Shown: positions 44,220-53,650 of the stretch, piece after piece
Layout of the letters: each line of letters starts with the position of its first letter
How positions within the stretch are numbered: the stretch's first letter is position 1
DNA from: Streptomyces sp. Ag109_O5-10
GTDB taxonomy: Bacteria > Actinomycetota > Actinomycetes > Streptomycetales > Streptomycetaceae
Assembly (NCBI RefSeq): GCF_900105755.1
Contig: NZ_FNTQ01000001.1
Coordinates: 9,300,001 to 9,364,000, forward strand
DNA length: 64,000 bases
Reading direction: 5' to 3'
Position numbers and translations under genes: made by a program
Notes under the pieces: model-generated
Told to the model about the DNA's origin: nothing
Seen by the model: the letters and a program-made list of their open reading frames with translations, nothing else
Database searches by the model: none

Positions 44220-44540
44220 TCAGGCGATCTCGGAGTCGATGCCGGTGATCAGTGCGGGGCCGAGCGGCACGCGGTCCGCGTCGAGCCCGGCGTCCCGCAG
44301 CGCGGTCTCCGCAAGCCGCCGCGCCTCGCGCTCCGCGTCGGCATTGCTGTCCGCCTCCACGGTAAGCCGGAGGGCGAAGGTGTTGTCGTCGTTGACGGCG
44401 AGCACGTCCAGGTCCTCGGCGTTGCCCATCCTGGTGCCGTGCGGATCCGCGGGCCGCAGAGCCCGCCCCAGCCGCTGCCGTGCCGTCTCGTCGACGCCTG
44501 CGGTAAAGGTGCCGGGCACAGTGATCACGTAGGTGGTCAT
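44220..44540 (-). CDS. Small hypothetical protein
   Basis: A 106-residue acidic soluble protein starting at ATG 44540 with a good RBS (GGAGGATCATC). It opens MTTYVITVPGTFTAGVDETA and contains LDVLAVNDDNTFALRLTVEA followed by a helix rich in Ala/Glu/Arg, an alpha-beta pattern. No family was recognised. It stands alone next to the IS701 fragment. Confidence 0.6.
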   Translation of the reverse strand: MTTYVITVPGTFTAGVDETARQRLGRALRPADPHGTRMGNAEDLDVLAVNDDNTFALRLTVEADSNADAEREARRLAETALRDAGLDADRVPLGPALITGIDSEIA

Positions 44541-44689
44541 GATGATCCTCCCATCAGATGCCACACCGCCTACCCCAGATCACCGCGAAGAGTGCGGCCG
44601 TACCCCGGGCGGCGCGATCCGCGCGGCGAGTGGTCTCGTAGATGAACTGGCAGGCCTCCCGATCGCGATGCCGCTGTAAGAGGGCGTCT

Positions 44690-45440
44690 GATCTAGGTCG
44701 CAGCGTCGCCTTCCGCCTGGCGCTGGAAGAACGCGGCTGGTCCTACGTCATGGCGGTTGAGCCCAAGGAGGTCGCCCGCCCGGCCGGTGCCGTCCCGTGT
44801 CTGCCGCCCTACCAGGGGCTGGGGCCGCCCACCCTGCCGCGCTATCGCGAGCCGGCCCGCCCCCTGCGTCAGCTGGCCGATGCGTCCACCCGCTTTGAGA
44901 GCGTGACCTGGCGCCAGGGCAGCAAGGCACCGATGACCTCCCGTTTCGCGGTGATCGAGGTGCGGCCGTCGGGCAAGGAAGCCACCCGCGCAGCGCAGGA
45001 ACACGGTGGTGGACGCAGTCGGTGGGACGGCGTGCTGCCGCTGCGGACTCTGCTGGTCGAACAGCCCGAGACGGCGACCGAGCCGACCGCGGCTACTGGA
45101 TGACCAACCTGTCCGCCACCACACCGATCGCCGACCTGGTGCGCTGGGCAAAGATGCGCTGGCGCATCGAGCACGACTACCGAGAACTCAAGCACGGCTT
45201 GGGCCTGGACCACTTCGAAGGCCGCACCTGGCGCGGCTGGCACCACCACGTCACCCTCGTCACCGCCGCCCAGGCCTTCCTCACCCTGCGACGCTACGAC
45301 CCAAAAGCCCGCACGAAAGCCCGAGCCTCTACCAAGTCCTCGACGCGCTACAAGACCTACTGCGCTGCTGGACCGGCACCTGCACCACCTGCGGACGCCC
45401 CTTCACCACAGGCACAACCAGATCCAAGACCTAACGAAGC
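44690..45440 (+). mobile_element. IS701-family transposase, 5'-truncated and frameshifted
   Basis: The frame begins without a start as RLALEERGWSYVMAVEPKEV, includes YQGLGPPTLPRYREPARPLR, and shifts near 45070-45095 into ATTPIADLVRWAKMRWRIEH, ELKHGLGLDHFEGRTWRGWH and HHVTLVTAAQAFLTLRR. These are the DDE-domain blocks of IS701 transposases; about the first half is missing. The element's right end (45450-45547) follows. Confidence 0.8.
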
Positions 45441-45449
45441 ACTACTAGT

Positions 45450-45547
45450 CACCACGATGATCACCAGGCCCGTGCCTGTCTGCTGCGCACCCCAACCGGG
45501 GTCACAACCCGACCAGCCGGACGACTCCGGAACTTACAACCACCCTG
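45450..45547 (+). repeat. IS701-type right end, inverted copy A
   Basis: This ~98-base sequence, beginning CACCACGATGATCACC and ending CAACCACCCTG, is nearly the reverse complement of 46079-46174. It lies immediately after the transposase fragment, so it is the end of that element. Confidence 0.82.
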
Positions 45548-45578
45548 GGTGGGCAGGAAACAGCCGCAGGTAGGGTGT

Positions 45579-45878
45579 CTATTCCCGGAAGTGTCGTTTG
45601 CAGTCCTCGACGAAGCCGGAGAACTCGCGTAGCGCCCAGATGATCTCGATGTCGAGATATTCTCTCAGCGGGAGCGTTGCCATGAAGATTCGATCCAGCT
45701 CATCTGCGGATTCCGCATCGATCACGGCGATGACCCGCCGCTGGCCAGCCACTTTGTACATGTGGACGACATTTACCTTACCGCCGACCTCCTCTTGCTC
45801 TCTTACTTGATAATCCCACATTTCATCGAAGCTCATGCGACCCTCGATGTTCCAGCGCATCTGGACGTAGAAAAGCAT
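45579..45878 (-). CDS. Muconolactone isomerase-like (dimeric ferredoxin-fold) protein
   Basis: A 99-residue protein from ATG 45878 (GTG 45887 possible). MLFYVQMRWNIEGRMSFDEM, then NVVHMYKVAGQRRVIAVIDA and LDRIFMATLPLREYLDIEII match the muconolactone delta-isomerase/YciI-like fold. It would act on a small lactone or cyclised product, or be a structural relative. Lower GC and AT-richer codons than its neighbours suggest transfer. It sits alone between two inverted copies of an IS701-type end. Confidence 0.78.
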   Translation of the reverse strand: MLFYVQMRWNIEGRMSFDEMWDYQVREQEEVGGKVNVVHMYKVAGQRRVIAVIDAESADELDRIFMATLPLREYLDIEIIWALREFSGFVEDCKRHFRE

Positions 45879-46078
45879 GCCGCACACCCCGAGTCGTCGT
45901 CCGCATCGGCCTTTCCGTAAAGTCCGTCACACTCGTGTTGAAGATGCGACGCACCTTTTTCCGTCGTCACGTCACGAGCCGACTGGGTAACTCGACGCTA
46001 TTCCTCTCCATCGCAACCGGCATCTTGGAAGCGCGTGCGCGCGGGCAGCGACTTGGGAGCCGTAGCGAGTCCGGGAGT

Positions 46079-46174
46079 CAGGGTGGTTGCAAGTTCCGGG
46101 GTCGTCCGGCTGGCCGGGTTGTGACCGGTTGGGGTGCGCAGCAAACAGACACGGGCTTGGTGATCATCGTGGTG
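46079..46174 (-). repeat. IS701-type right end, inverted copy B
   Basis: This starts CAGGGTGGTTGCAAGTTCC on the plus strand and matches 45450-45547 in reverse with only a few mismatches and a 2-base gap. No transposase accompanies this copy. Together the two ends bracket 531 bases (45548-46078). Confidence 0.82.
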
Positions 46175-46192
46175 ATTAATTAGCACACCACT

Positions 46193-46227
46193 GAGGTGAG
46201 CCCCGCCCTCCCGGGCGGGCTCACCTC
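46193..46227. terminator. Long stem-loop, likely terminator
   Basis: GAGGTGAGCCC-C-GCCC pairs with GGGCGGGCTCACCTC around the loop TCCC, giving a 15-bp stem with one bulged C. It lies beyond the inverted IS end. The flanking 46228-46589 shows no gene. Confidence 0.6.
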
Positions 46228-46589
46228 ACGTCAGGAGAGGTGGCATCGTTTCGGCACGAGATGGGGAGTCGCACGCGCACGTGATTTTGCTGATGTACGT
46301 GACTTCGGGAGTCACGCACTCCTTCCAGCGGCTGCTGGCTGCGTGCCTGCTTGGGTCGGTCGCCCCGGGGGACGGGCCCGGGGAACGCGACGTCCTCAGG
46401 CCCTCCCCCCTTGGAGACCCCTGTGATGGCGGCCTCTGGTAGCAGGGCGGCGCGCACAGCACGGTGACGGTGCGGCTGTCGCTGACCGCTGTGGAGGGGA
46501 TTGGTGGGTGGTGATCGCGAGGGTCTTGCTGGTTTCCCAGGGCACGGGGGCGGCCATGGCCTGGGGCCGTGAACGCCTGCCTGACAACC

Positions 46590-47522
46590 CCCCCCGCACC
46601 GCGCCAACCACCGCGCACAGATACCCGACTGGGTCGCCGACTCCCACGCCCTGGTCCACCCTGGCACCCCCGAGCACTGGGCCACCCACCTCGCCGAGCG
46701 CCACCGCATCCTGGCCCGCTCGCTCGCCGACCGCGGCCACACCCTGGCCAACTCCATGCCCGCCGGGGCACGCCCGCTCGGCAATCCGCCGCCGACCAGC
46801 GCCCCGCGCCGCCGCCACGCCTGGGCCACCACCGCAGCCCTCGTGGAACTGTGGCGCACCCGCCACGCCATCACCGGCACACCCGGACTGGGCCCGCGCC
46901 CCCGCCGACCCGAACGACGCAGCGGCCTGGGACGACCTCGACGCCTGGGTCCGCGCCCTGACCGCACGCCGCCGCCCCGTGCACCTCCCGCCACCCGACG
47001 CCCCCGCCTCCGTCATGATCGAAGCCGCTCTCAGCCACCTCGACGCGCCGCCACCCGCCGGCTCGCTGCCCGACCACCCGGCCCTGCGCGACCCCCTCGG
47101 CATCGCCCCGCAGTCCTACGGCACACCCGAGGCCCGCCTCCCCGGCGCGCCCTGGCTGCCGTACTCGCCGGCGAGCCCCTGCCCGAGCCCTGGATGGAGG
47201 AGATCACCGCCCCCGGCGAGGACGACGAGGACAGCGCGCCTTCACCCGGCTGCTGACCGCCATCGGCGACTACCGCCACCGCCACCACCGTGCCGGCCCC
47301 GACGTGCTCGGCCCGCGTCCGGTGGGCCTGGACGGCGAGGAATGGAACCACCTCACCGACGCCATGGACCTGTACACCCACGCCCGCGTCCGACGCCGCC
47401 TGGAACAGATTCGGGCCCGCACCACAGCCGAACGCGCCGGCCTACTGCCGCCCACCTCGCCACTGCACCCGCAACTCCCGGACGAAATACCCAGGCCCGG
47501 ACCGGGCTCCCCGGGACGCTGA
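46590..47522 (+). pseudogene. Fragment of a large relaxase-like (MobF/TraA type) protein, frameshifted
   Basis: Three frame segments read as one degraded coding region: DWVADSHALVHPGTPEHWAT and LVELWRTRHAITGTPGLGPR (frame 1); PNDAAAWDDLDAWVRALTAR and RDPLGIAPQSYGTPEARLPG (frame 2, from about 46895); and PRPVGLDGEEWNHLTDAMDL with RRRLEQIRARTTAERAGL (frame 3, from about 47260). Repeats of Trp-Arg-Thr-Arg-His and LGPRP resemble the C-terminal part of actinobacterial conjugative relaxases. The assignment is tentative, and no relaxase catalytic motif is present. Confidence 0.4.
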
Positions 47523-47602
47523 AAGCCAGTGCGTGGAGGTGGGCGGTGCGGCAGGTCAGCACCACCGGGGTCGGCTCCCCGATTGTGGGGCCGCTCCTAC
47601 CC

Positions 47603-48183
47603 CTACCCATGGACCGTACGTATGGCGTACGTGCGTACATTTTCCGTACACATAGTGTTCGCAGGTGGCAGGGCGCTCAACCGGAGGGTGCTCTCTGCGG
47701 TGTCGAGCAGGTCGGGGGAGGCATCGGAGGGCCAGCCGTCTGTCGCTGCCGCCTGGTGGGCGGCGGCGTGCATGAAGGACAGGTAGATCTTGTAGCGGTG
47801 GGGCGACCAGTCCTGGTCTTCCAGACCCAGGCGGCGACCGCGCCGTCGGGGTCATGGCCCGTCTCCCGGCCGACCGCCTGGGCCAGGGAGCGCAGCCACC
47901 GGGCCGGGAGGTCCTCGGCGGCCAGGATCTTGTGGAGGGTGGTTGGTCCGCTGCCGCCGGGGGAGCCGCTCTTTCCCTTCCCCCACACGTAGGTGGCGAC
48001 CAATGCCTCTCGGAGCGTCTCGCGCGCCAGCGTGTTGGCGACCATCGACGTCACCTGCGCCCGGCTGACCCGGGCGTCCCCGGTGAAGGAGTGGGGAGCC
48101 AGTGCCGAAGGCCAGGGGGTGATCCCCGGCTGTGACGCAGCTCCTGTCGCCCCCGGGGGAGGCCGCCGTACCGTTGTCCGCAC
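47603..48183 (-). pseudogene. 8-oxoguanine glycosylase (OGG)-fold protein, frameshifted
   Basis: The first frame from GTG 48183 contains VSRAQVTSMVANTLARETLR, EALVATYVWGKGKSGSPGGS and GPTTLHKILAAEDLPA, the helical core of the OGG-fold family common in Streptomyces. After about 47820 the coding frame changes and continues DWSPHRYKIYLSFMHAAAHQ and SPDLLDTAE, the expected family C-terminus, to a stop at 47605-47603. One frameshift breaks the gene. In other bacteria OGG-fold proteins occur with conflict or defence systems. It is divergent from the next gene. Confidence 0.6.
47613..47657. repeat. CGTAC repeat cluster
   Basis: CGTAC occurs at 47615, 47626, 47634 and 47645, with start-to-start spacings of 11, 8 and 11 bases, embedded in an AT-richer segment (ACATTTTCCGTACAC). 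It may be an operator array or iteron-like site. It overlaps the end of the glycosylase pseudogene frame. Confidence 0.4.
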
Positions 48184-48271
48184 CTCCCCGCCCGGGCGCG
48201 CAGTGCCCGCGACCGGATCACCCACACCGGAACACCCAGGACAGGCGGGCATACGCACAGGACGGTCCACC

Positions 48272-48838
48272 ATGCCCACCGCGCTCTCGCCCGTCATCGC
48301 CGCCTCCGCACGCTGGCTGCTGGCGGCCTTCCCCCCGGCCACCGGCCCACTGAACCAGGCCCTGGCCGAAGCCCAGGCAGGCCATGCGGCCACCATCGCC
48401 GCCGCCCTGCGCTACCCCACCGCGCTGGACGCCGAACTGCTGGACCTGCTCGGCCCCGGCGGCTCCGGCCGGCTGGACTTCGTCACCGGCGCCGACGCAC
48501 CCCCGCTGACGGACGCCACCCACGCCTGGCGCACCCAGGTCGACGAGACCGTCGTCAGCTGGGCGGCCTGCCTGCTGGCCGACGCCGACCTCGCCGCCCT
48601 GGCCGCCGCCTGCCTGGCCGCCACCCACCACGGCCCCGACGGCGTGGGCGACGCGCGCCGGCTGACCATCCCCAGCCCACGCGACCACCGCGCGGCCCCC
48701 CTGCTGCGCCACCCGGACTTCCTCGGCCCGATCGCGGACCTCCACCGCGAGACCCTCCTCGGCCTCCTCGGCGCCGCCCCGGCCGTCACCGCCCCCGAAC
48801 CCCCGGGATGGCCTGGGAGTCCGCGGAGCGCGCGCTGA
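48272..48838 (+). CDS. Hypothetical protein upstream of the kinase-like gene
   Basis: A 188-residue Ala/Leu-rich helical, soluble protein from ATG 48272. No signal peptide; segments such as WLLAAFPPATGPLNQALAEA and ETVVSWAACLLADADLAALA look amphipathic. It overlaps the next gene (ATG 48808) by 31 bases, which suggests co-translation with the beta-propeller/kinase protein. No family was recognised. Confidence 0.55.
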   Translation: MPTALSPVIAASARWLLAAFPPATGPLNQALAEAQAGHAATIAAALRYPTALDAELLDLLGPGGSGRLDFVTGADAPPLTDATHAWRTQVDETVVSWAACLLADADLAALAAACLAATHHGPDGVGDARRLTIPSPRDHRAAPLLRHPDFLGPIADLHRETLLGLLGAAPAVTAPEPPGWPGSPRSAR

Positions 48839-50005
48839 TCACTACCGAGGCGGGTGTCGCGGAAGTGGGCCTGCGGCGGGGCGGGACCAGGTGGCGGCTG
48901 CCCCTGCCCGGCGTACACGGCGATGCGGCGGTGCTGGAGGACGGCTCGGTGTGGGTGCTGTGCGGGCCGGCGGTGGTGCAGTGGCGCGACGGCGTGCCGC
49001 GGGCGGTCGGCGGCGGATTCGAGGCGAACGCCAGCCTGCTGCTCGGCCCCGACTCCAGCGTGTGGGTCCTGTCCGGGTCCGGGGCGACACTCGGCACGGG
49101 GGCCGGCTCGACCATGGCGCTCACGCGGCTCGACGAGCAGGTGGGCAACCAGCAGCGCTTCGCCATCGACTTCGACGCGGCGGTCCGCTCAGCCGCCTGG
49201 CTCGCGAGCGGCGTTTCCTCCTCGCCGCCGGCGGACACAGCGCCGTCGTCGACCTCGCCGTCAGCACCAGCGCCGGAACGCTCGAGGACTGGATGCTGAC
49301 TCCGGTGTCCTACCCGGGGCATTTCGCGCGCAGCGGCGGCGACACCGTCCTGGTGGCGGGGCGGGCCGGTTCGGGCGTCGGCGTGGAACTGCACGCTCTT
49401 GACATCGCCGGCCGCACCAGCGACCCGGTTGCCGAGGTACAGCTCGGCGACGTCCTCAGACTCGTCCAGGATCCGGCAGGCGGCCCCGCGTACCTGCTGG
49501 GGGTGCGGCCGACGAACGACATCGACGCAGTCCACCCTGTGCTGGTGAAGGTCACCGGTCACGCGGCCGCCGTCTCGTCGGCCGCCGCGGAACCCGAGCC
49601 GCGGTCCGACGACGTCTACGTCGAGGTGCGCCGCCTGGCCCGCGGGGTGAAGAAGGACTACGCCCTGGAGAAGTTCCCGCTGCCGGACGGCAAAGGCGTC
49701 ATGGGCATCGTCCACGAGGCCGTGCACAAGGCGACCAAGACCGTCGTCGCCTTCAAGAAGCCGCGCTCGCTGCGCGAGAACCTGACCGCAAGGATGCCCC
49801 GCGAGATCGAGGTAGCGCAGAGACTCGGCACCAACCGTCACGTGATGCCAGTCCTCGACTTCAGCCCCCCCCGGGCTGAGTGGTTCGTCATGCCGATGGC
49901 CCAGAGCACCGCCGAACGACTCCAGCCCGAACTGCAGCACGATCCGACCGCGCTACGGGCCCTAGTCGACGCGGTCGCGTCCGCACTGGCCGACGCCCAG
50001 TTCGT
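48808..50005 (+). pseudogene. Beta-propeller plus protein-kinase-like gene, frameshifted and cut by IS110
   Basis: The first frame (from ATG 48808) has short beta-propeller-like repeats (VLEDGSVWVLCGPAVVQW, LLLGPDSSVWVLSGSG). A frameshift near 49205 leads to SAVVDLAVSTSAGTLEDWML and then a kinase N-lobe: YALEKFPLPDGKGVMGIVHE, with Lys in TKTVVAFKKPRSL, and EIEVAQRLGTNRHVMPVLDF. The coding similarity ends at about 50005, where a minus-strand IS110 fragment begins, so the kinase C-lobe with its catalytic loop is gone. Confidence 0.65.
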
Positions 50006-50007
50006 GG

Positions 50008-50761
50008 ACGGCCGCGAGCGAGCGGGCCAGCGACGGGATCACGACGTCGAGCGTGCCGGTCCCGGGGACGACGACGGTCTGCTCGTCGAGGGCGTCGAAG
50101 ATCTCGTCGATCAGTCGCTGAGCCATGCGCGGGGCCTTGGGCCGGATGACTTCAACGAGCCTGCGACGACCCGCTTCTGCAGGGCGGCCGGAGATCCGTG
50201 GCGTTCCAGCAGCCAGGTCACGGCCGGGTGGTCCAGGCGCGGGCCGAGGACGCGTTCCAGGCTGGGGTGGAACTGGGTGAGCAGGCCGCGTATCCGGTTG
50301 GAGGTGCGGGTGGCTTCGGCCGCCAGGTCCTGGTCGAAGCCCACCAGCACGGTCAGCTCTGCGGTGATCTCGTCGGTCAGTTCCAGCGAGCGCAGGGTGT
50401 GCGGCATCGTCCTCGCGGCGTCGGCGATCACGGCCGCGTCGCGGGCGTCGGTCTTCGCCTCGCCCGGGTAGAGATCGGCGATCCGCCGCATCGAGAGTCC
50501 GGGCAGGTAGGCAACCTTGCAGCCGGCGTCCCGGGCGACCGTCAGAGGCAGGGCTCCGATCGAGGCGGGCTGGTCCACGATCACCAGCACGGTGGCGAAC
50601 TTCGCGGCCAGCTTGTCGAAGACGGCCCGCAGTTTCGGCTCGCTGTTGGGCAGCTGCTTGTCGAAGACCTTCTTCGCGGCCGGGGTCAGCCCGTGCCCGT
50701 GATGAGCGCTCTCGCCGACGTCCAGACCAAGGAAGACGCCCACGTCGTCGATGTCGTCCAA
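50008..50761 (-). mobile_element. IS110-family transposase, 3'-truncated and frameshifted
   Basis: The N-terminal RuvC-like domain is present: VFLGLDVGESAHHGHGLTPA (first Asp), TVLVIVDQPASIGALPLTVA, MRRIADLYPGEAKTDARDAA and ARTMPHTLRSLEL. A frameshift near 50170 breaks the frame; beyond it, RPKAPRMAQRLIDEIFDALD and VVVPGTGTLDVVIPSLARS continue to the junction near 50008. The C-terminal Ser-active domain is missing. It probably starts at TTG 50761 after GGGAGGATGGG. Its truncated end is fused to the broken kinase gene. Confidence 0.82.
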
Positions 50762-51199
50762 CCCATCCTCCCGAACGGGGTTCGTGCGGTGCTGGCCAGG
50801 GCGTCGGCGTCGTTTGCGCGCATCCACCTTATGCAGACCTGCCGCCCGCGAGCGGCCTGGCATTGCGTCAGGCCAGGCGGTGGTCGGACCTCTCATCAGC
50901 GTCTCCAACGGCGCCTCCCGAGCCCGGTGACACCACCCCCCAGGTCATCCGTTCGACAGGGGGGAACAGCCGTGCCGGGCCCGGAGGCCAGCGGCCCCGT
51001 TGCGGAACCGCGCAAAACATAACGGGGGATCGGGCGCGACGGCGGGGCCGCGCGCCGCCGGACGGACAAGCCGCCCGGCCGGGGCCGTAGGGGTGCTGCG
51101 GCACCAACTGGCCCTGTACTCACCTTGGATGAGTACGGATAGCCACGAGGGCAGGGGTGGTCTTGATGACGCGATGCGAGCGGAGATGGCATCAAGCCG
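50762..51199. other. Upstream region of the IS110 fragment, no protein gene
   Basis: A hairpin is present at 50855-50878 (GCCTGGC, 10-base loop, GCCAGGC). In several IS110 elements the non-coding leader before the transposase encodes a bridge RNA, so this stretch may contain remains of one. No coding gene is supported; the frames here lack domains. Confidence 0.4.
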
Positions 51200-51850
51200 T
51201 CAGCGGCGAGAACCGGAGCGGTTCTCGCCTTCGAAGGGTTCGGGCTGGGGCTGTGGCCACTGGTTCCGGTTGATGTGGTGGGCAAGGGCGGGCCGGTTGG
51301 CGACGCTCTGGTTTGCCAGGGAGCGCATCCCGGGACGCCTGCCGAGCTGTGTGGTCAGGGCCGTGCCTGAGGGCGGGCCGGCCTGGGTGAGGAGCCGGAG
51401 CGTGATGACGGCCTCGGTCAGGTGCAGCGCGCCCGCGAGCGCCCCGGGATCTTTCGTGGACTCCGTCGGAGACAGTGAGGCCGTGGCTCAGTACATTGCG
51501 GATGCGGGCCGTCACATAGGTCCACGGTCTCACCGTGCCGTTGAAGAGCCACTGGCACACCTCTTGGGCCCGAGCTCTTCGGCCAGGACCAGGAGGCGCT
51601 TCTCCAGCGTGATGTCCATGAACACCTTGACTGCGGCACGTACGTCGCGGCGCTGGGCACCGTTGAATCCTCGCGCGTCCTCGAGCGCCTTGCGCACGCT
51701 GTCCGCGAATGGATGCTCCGTCGGTTCCTCGTGCAGAGCACGATGGAGTGTCTCAGCTGCGTTGACGACGTCCAGGAGCTGCAGTTGCAGTGCCGCGGAC
51801 CGTCGGCGGGGCTCCACTGCGTCCAGCGGTGCGGAGCAGCGGCGGGCCAG
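51200..51850 (-). pseudogene. HEPN/ApeA-like protein, frameshifted and 5'-truncated
   Basis: Minus-strand pieces in successive frames read LQLLDVVNAAETLHRALHEE, KALEDARGFNGAQRRDVRAA and LEKRLLVLAEELGPK, then VCQWLFNGTVRPWTYVTARI with RNVLSHG (the R-N-x3-H HEPN motif), then LHLTEAVITLRLLTQAG and ALAHHINRNQWPQPQPEPFE to a stop at 51202-51200. The R-x4-6-H ribonuclease-type motif and helices resemble ApeA C-terminal HEPN domains. At least two frameshifts; inactive. Confidence 0.55.
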
Positions 51851-52234
51851 CTTCAGCCACGCCGTGCGACACGGTGCAGAGCAAGATCGACCGCCGCATC
51901 ACGCGCTCTTGAGACTACGGCCGGTTCCTGGAGCGCGTCTCCCGGACGCGCGGCACCGGCCGGGCCGCGCGGGAGCTCTCGGCGAACGGGCAGCCTGCGC
52001 TGGCGGCATACGCGCCAGAACCCGGCGGCGGGCACCGGCTCACATCCTGCAGGTGTCCACCGTCACCGGCGGCCTGGTGGCGCACAACGTCGTCTTCGCC
52101 GATCCGGGCGTCTTCGACGTCTTCGAGCTGCCGCGGCACATTCCTGCCGGGGATTTCGCGCCGGAGCGATGAGTCGGGTGGGCGGCGCCGGTATGTACCG
52201 GTGAGCACTCGACCTGAGCGAGAGGGACATCGCT
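51851..52234. other. No supported gene
   Basis: The stretch between the HEPN-like fragment and the RibD-like gene has no recognisable coding region. The last bases provide the GAGAGGGACA ribosome-binding site of the next gene. Confidence 0.5.
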
Positions 52235-52798
52235 GTGAGCATTATCGTGATCGGGTTCGTCACCGTAGACGGGATCATGTCCGACCCCACCGGTGCGGAG
52301 AGGACGCCGCTGGGCGGTTGGGCGCTGCGGCACGGCCGTGAAGTCATCGACGGGGACAAGTTCCGACTCGGCCGCACGCTGGACGACGGCGTGCTGCTGT
52401 TCGGGCGCACGACCTGGCAGATCTTTTCCCGCCTGTGGCCCGGACGTGAGGACCCGTTCGCCGCACGCATGAACGCCGCCCCAAAACTGGTCGCCTCCCG
52501 CGCGCCGAGCGGCACGGACACCGCGGCGTGGGCGAACTCGCGGATCCTGGAAGGCGACGTCATCGACGCCGTCAAGCACGAACCGCGCGATGTGGTCGTC
52601 ATCGGCAGCCTCAGCATCGTGCACCAACTGATGGCCGAGGACCTGATCGACGAGTACCGGCTGCTGACCTTCCCCACCGTCCTCGGCACCGGCGACCGGC
52701 TCTTCCCCGCGGGCGGCCCTCGCGCGGAGCTGGAGTTCCTGTCGGCGCAGCAGGTCGGTCCCGCCGTCCTCACCCGCTACCGCAGGGCCACCCGTTGA
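52235..52798 (+). CDS. RibD C-terminal/dihydrofolate-reductase-like family protein
   Basis: A 187-residue protein from GTG 52235. IIVIGFVTVDGIMSDPTGAE, VLLFGRTTWQIFSRLWPG, DVVVIGSLSIVHQLMAEDLI and YRLLTFPTVLGTGDRLFPAG are the conserved blocks of the RibD_C/DHFR-like fold that binds NADPH. The physiological reaction is unknown for these stand-alone proteins. The downstream gene's TTG overlaps its stop codon (TTGA), so they form an operon. Confidence 0.9.
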   Translation: MSIIVIGFVTVDGIMSDPTGAERTPLGGWALRHGREVIDGDKFRLGRTLDDGVLLFGRTTWQIFSRLWPGREDPFAARMNAAPKLVASRAPSGTDTAAWANSRILEGDVIDAVKHEPRDVVVIGSLSIVHQLMAEDLIDEYRLLTFPTVLGTGDRLFPAGGPRAELEFLSAQQVGPAVLTRYRRATR

Positions 52799-53112
52799 CC
52801 GCCCGCTTCATCGTCTTGTACGAGACACCGGCCGACCCCGCAGCATTCGACCGCCACTACCGCGACGTCCACCTCCCGCTCGTACGCCGACTCCCGGGGC
52901 TGCGCTGCTACACGCTCGGGCGCGACGCGGTCGCCGTCCGCGGCGGCGAACCGTACTACCTGGTCGCCGAATTGGAATGGGACACGATGGAGGAACTACG
53001 TGCAGCCTTTGCCTCCTCCGCAGGGCGCGCTAACGCAGCCGATTCGGCCCGACTCCAAGAGCTCACCCCGGTCCGGAGCATGATCTACACGGTCGACGAG
53101 AGCGTGCTGTAG
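52795..53112 (+). CDS. EthD-family protein
   Basis: A 105-residue dimeric ferredoxin-fold protein starting at TTG 52795, which overlaps the RibD-like stop codon. RFIVLYETPADPAAFDRHYR, VHLPLVRRLPGLRCYTLGRD and YYLVAELEWDTMEELRAAFA match EthD, with the conserved His in DVHLP. EthD-type proteins assist oxidative or ether-degrading enzymes or act as small lyases. The role here is unknown. Confidence 0.85.
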   Translation: MTARFIVLYETPADPAAFDRHYRDVHLPLVRRLPGLRCYTLGRDAVAVRGGEPYYLVAELEWDTMEELRAAFASSAGRANAADSARLQELTPVRSMIYTVDESVL

Positions 53113-53650
53113 GGGCGCGAACGCGCAATTGGGGAGCGCGGCCCACTGGATGGTCCGTGTCTACCCTTTCGAAGACGTCTGTTTGCCCGAGTGTCGCGAG
53201 TGGACCGGCTACCGACCTCGGGCGAGCGACAGCAGACCATCAACGGGGGACGGCCCGTCGTGGCCCTACCGGAGCCGTGTCCTCGAACATGGCCGTCTCG
53301 CAATTCAGGCCGACGTTCGCGGTCGGCGTCCATGCACGACACCTCGACGTGTGGCACGGCCCCGTTCGCCCCAGGCGGTACGGCCACAGAACAAGCCCGG
53401 CGTGCTCACCCAGCACGACTAGAGTTAGAGGGAGGTGGGCCGGCGCTTGGCCGCCGGGCCCACCCTGCTCACTTGATGCGTTGCGAGGTGCCACACGACG
53501 GGCCAGAGGAGCGCGTCGGTCCCGCCAGCGGGGCTCGTGTGCGAGGAAGAGAGCCAGGACGGCTGCGGTTGCTGGGGTCACGAACCTGCCCGCCTCTATG
53601 ACGCCATCCCGATCATGGAGACCTGTTGTCAAGCAAGCACCGCCGCTTCA
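53113..53650. other. No supported gene
   Basis: A stretch of about 540 bases between the EthD gene and the end of the AraC gene. Frames are open on both strands but none shows a family motif. Confidence 0.5.

Noticed and set aside
47595..47660. CRISPR-like or telomere-like repeat
   Set aside because: The CGTAC units are too short and too few, and there are no spacers or terminal structure.
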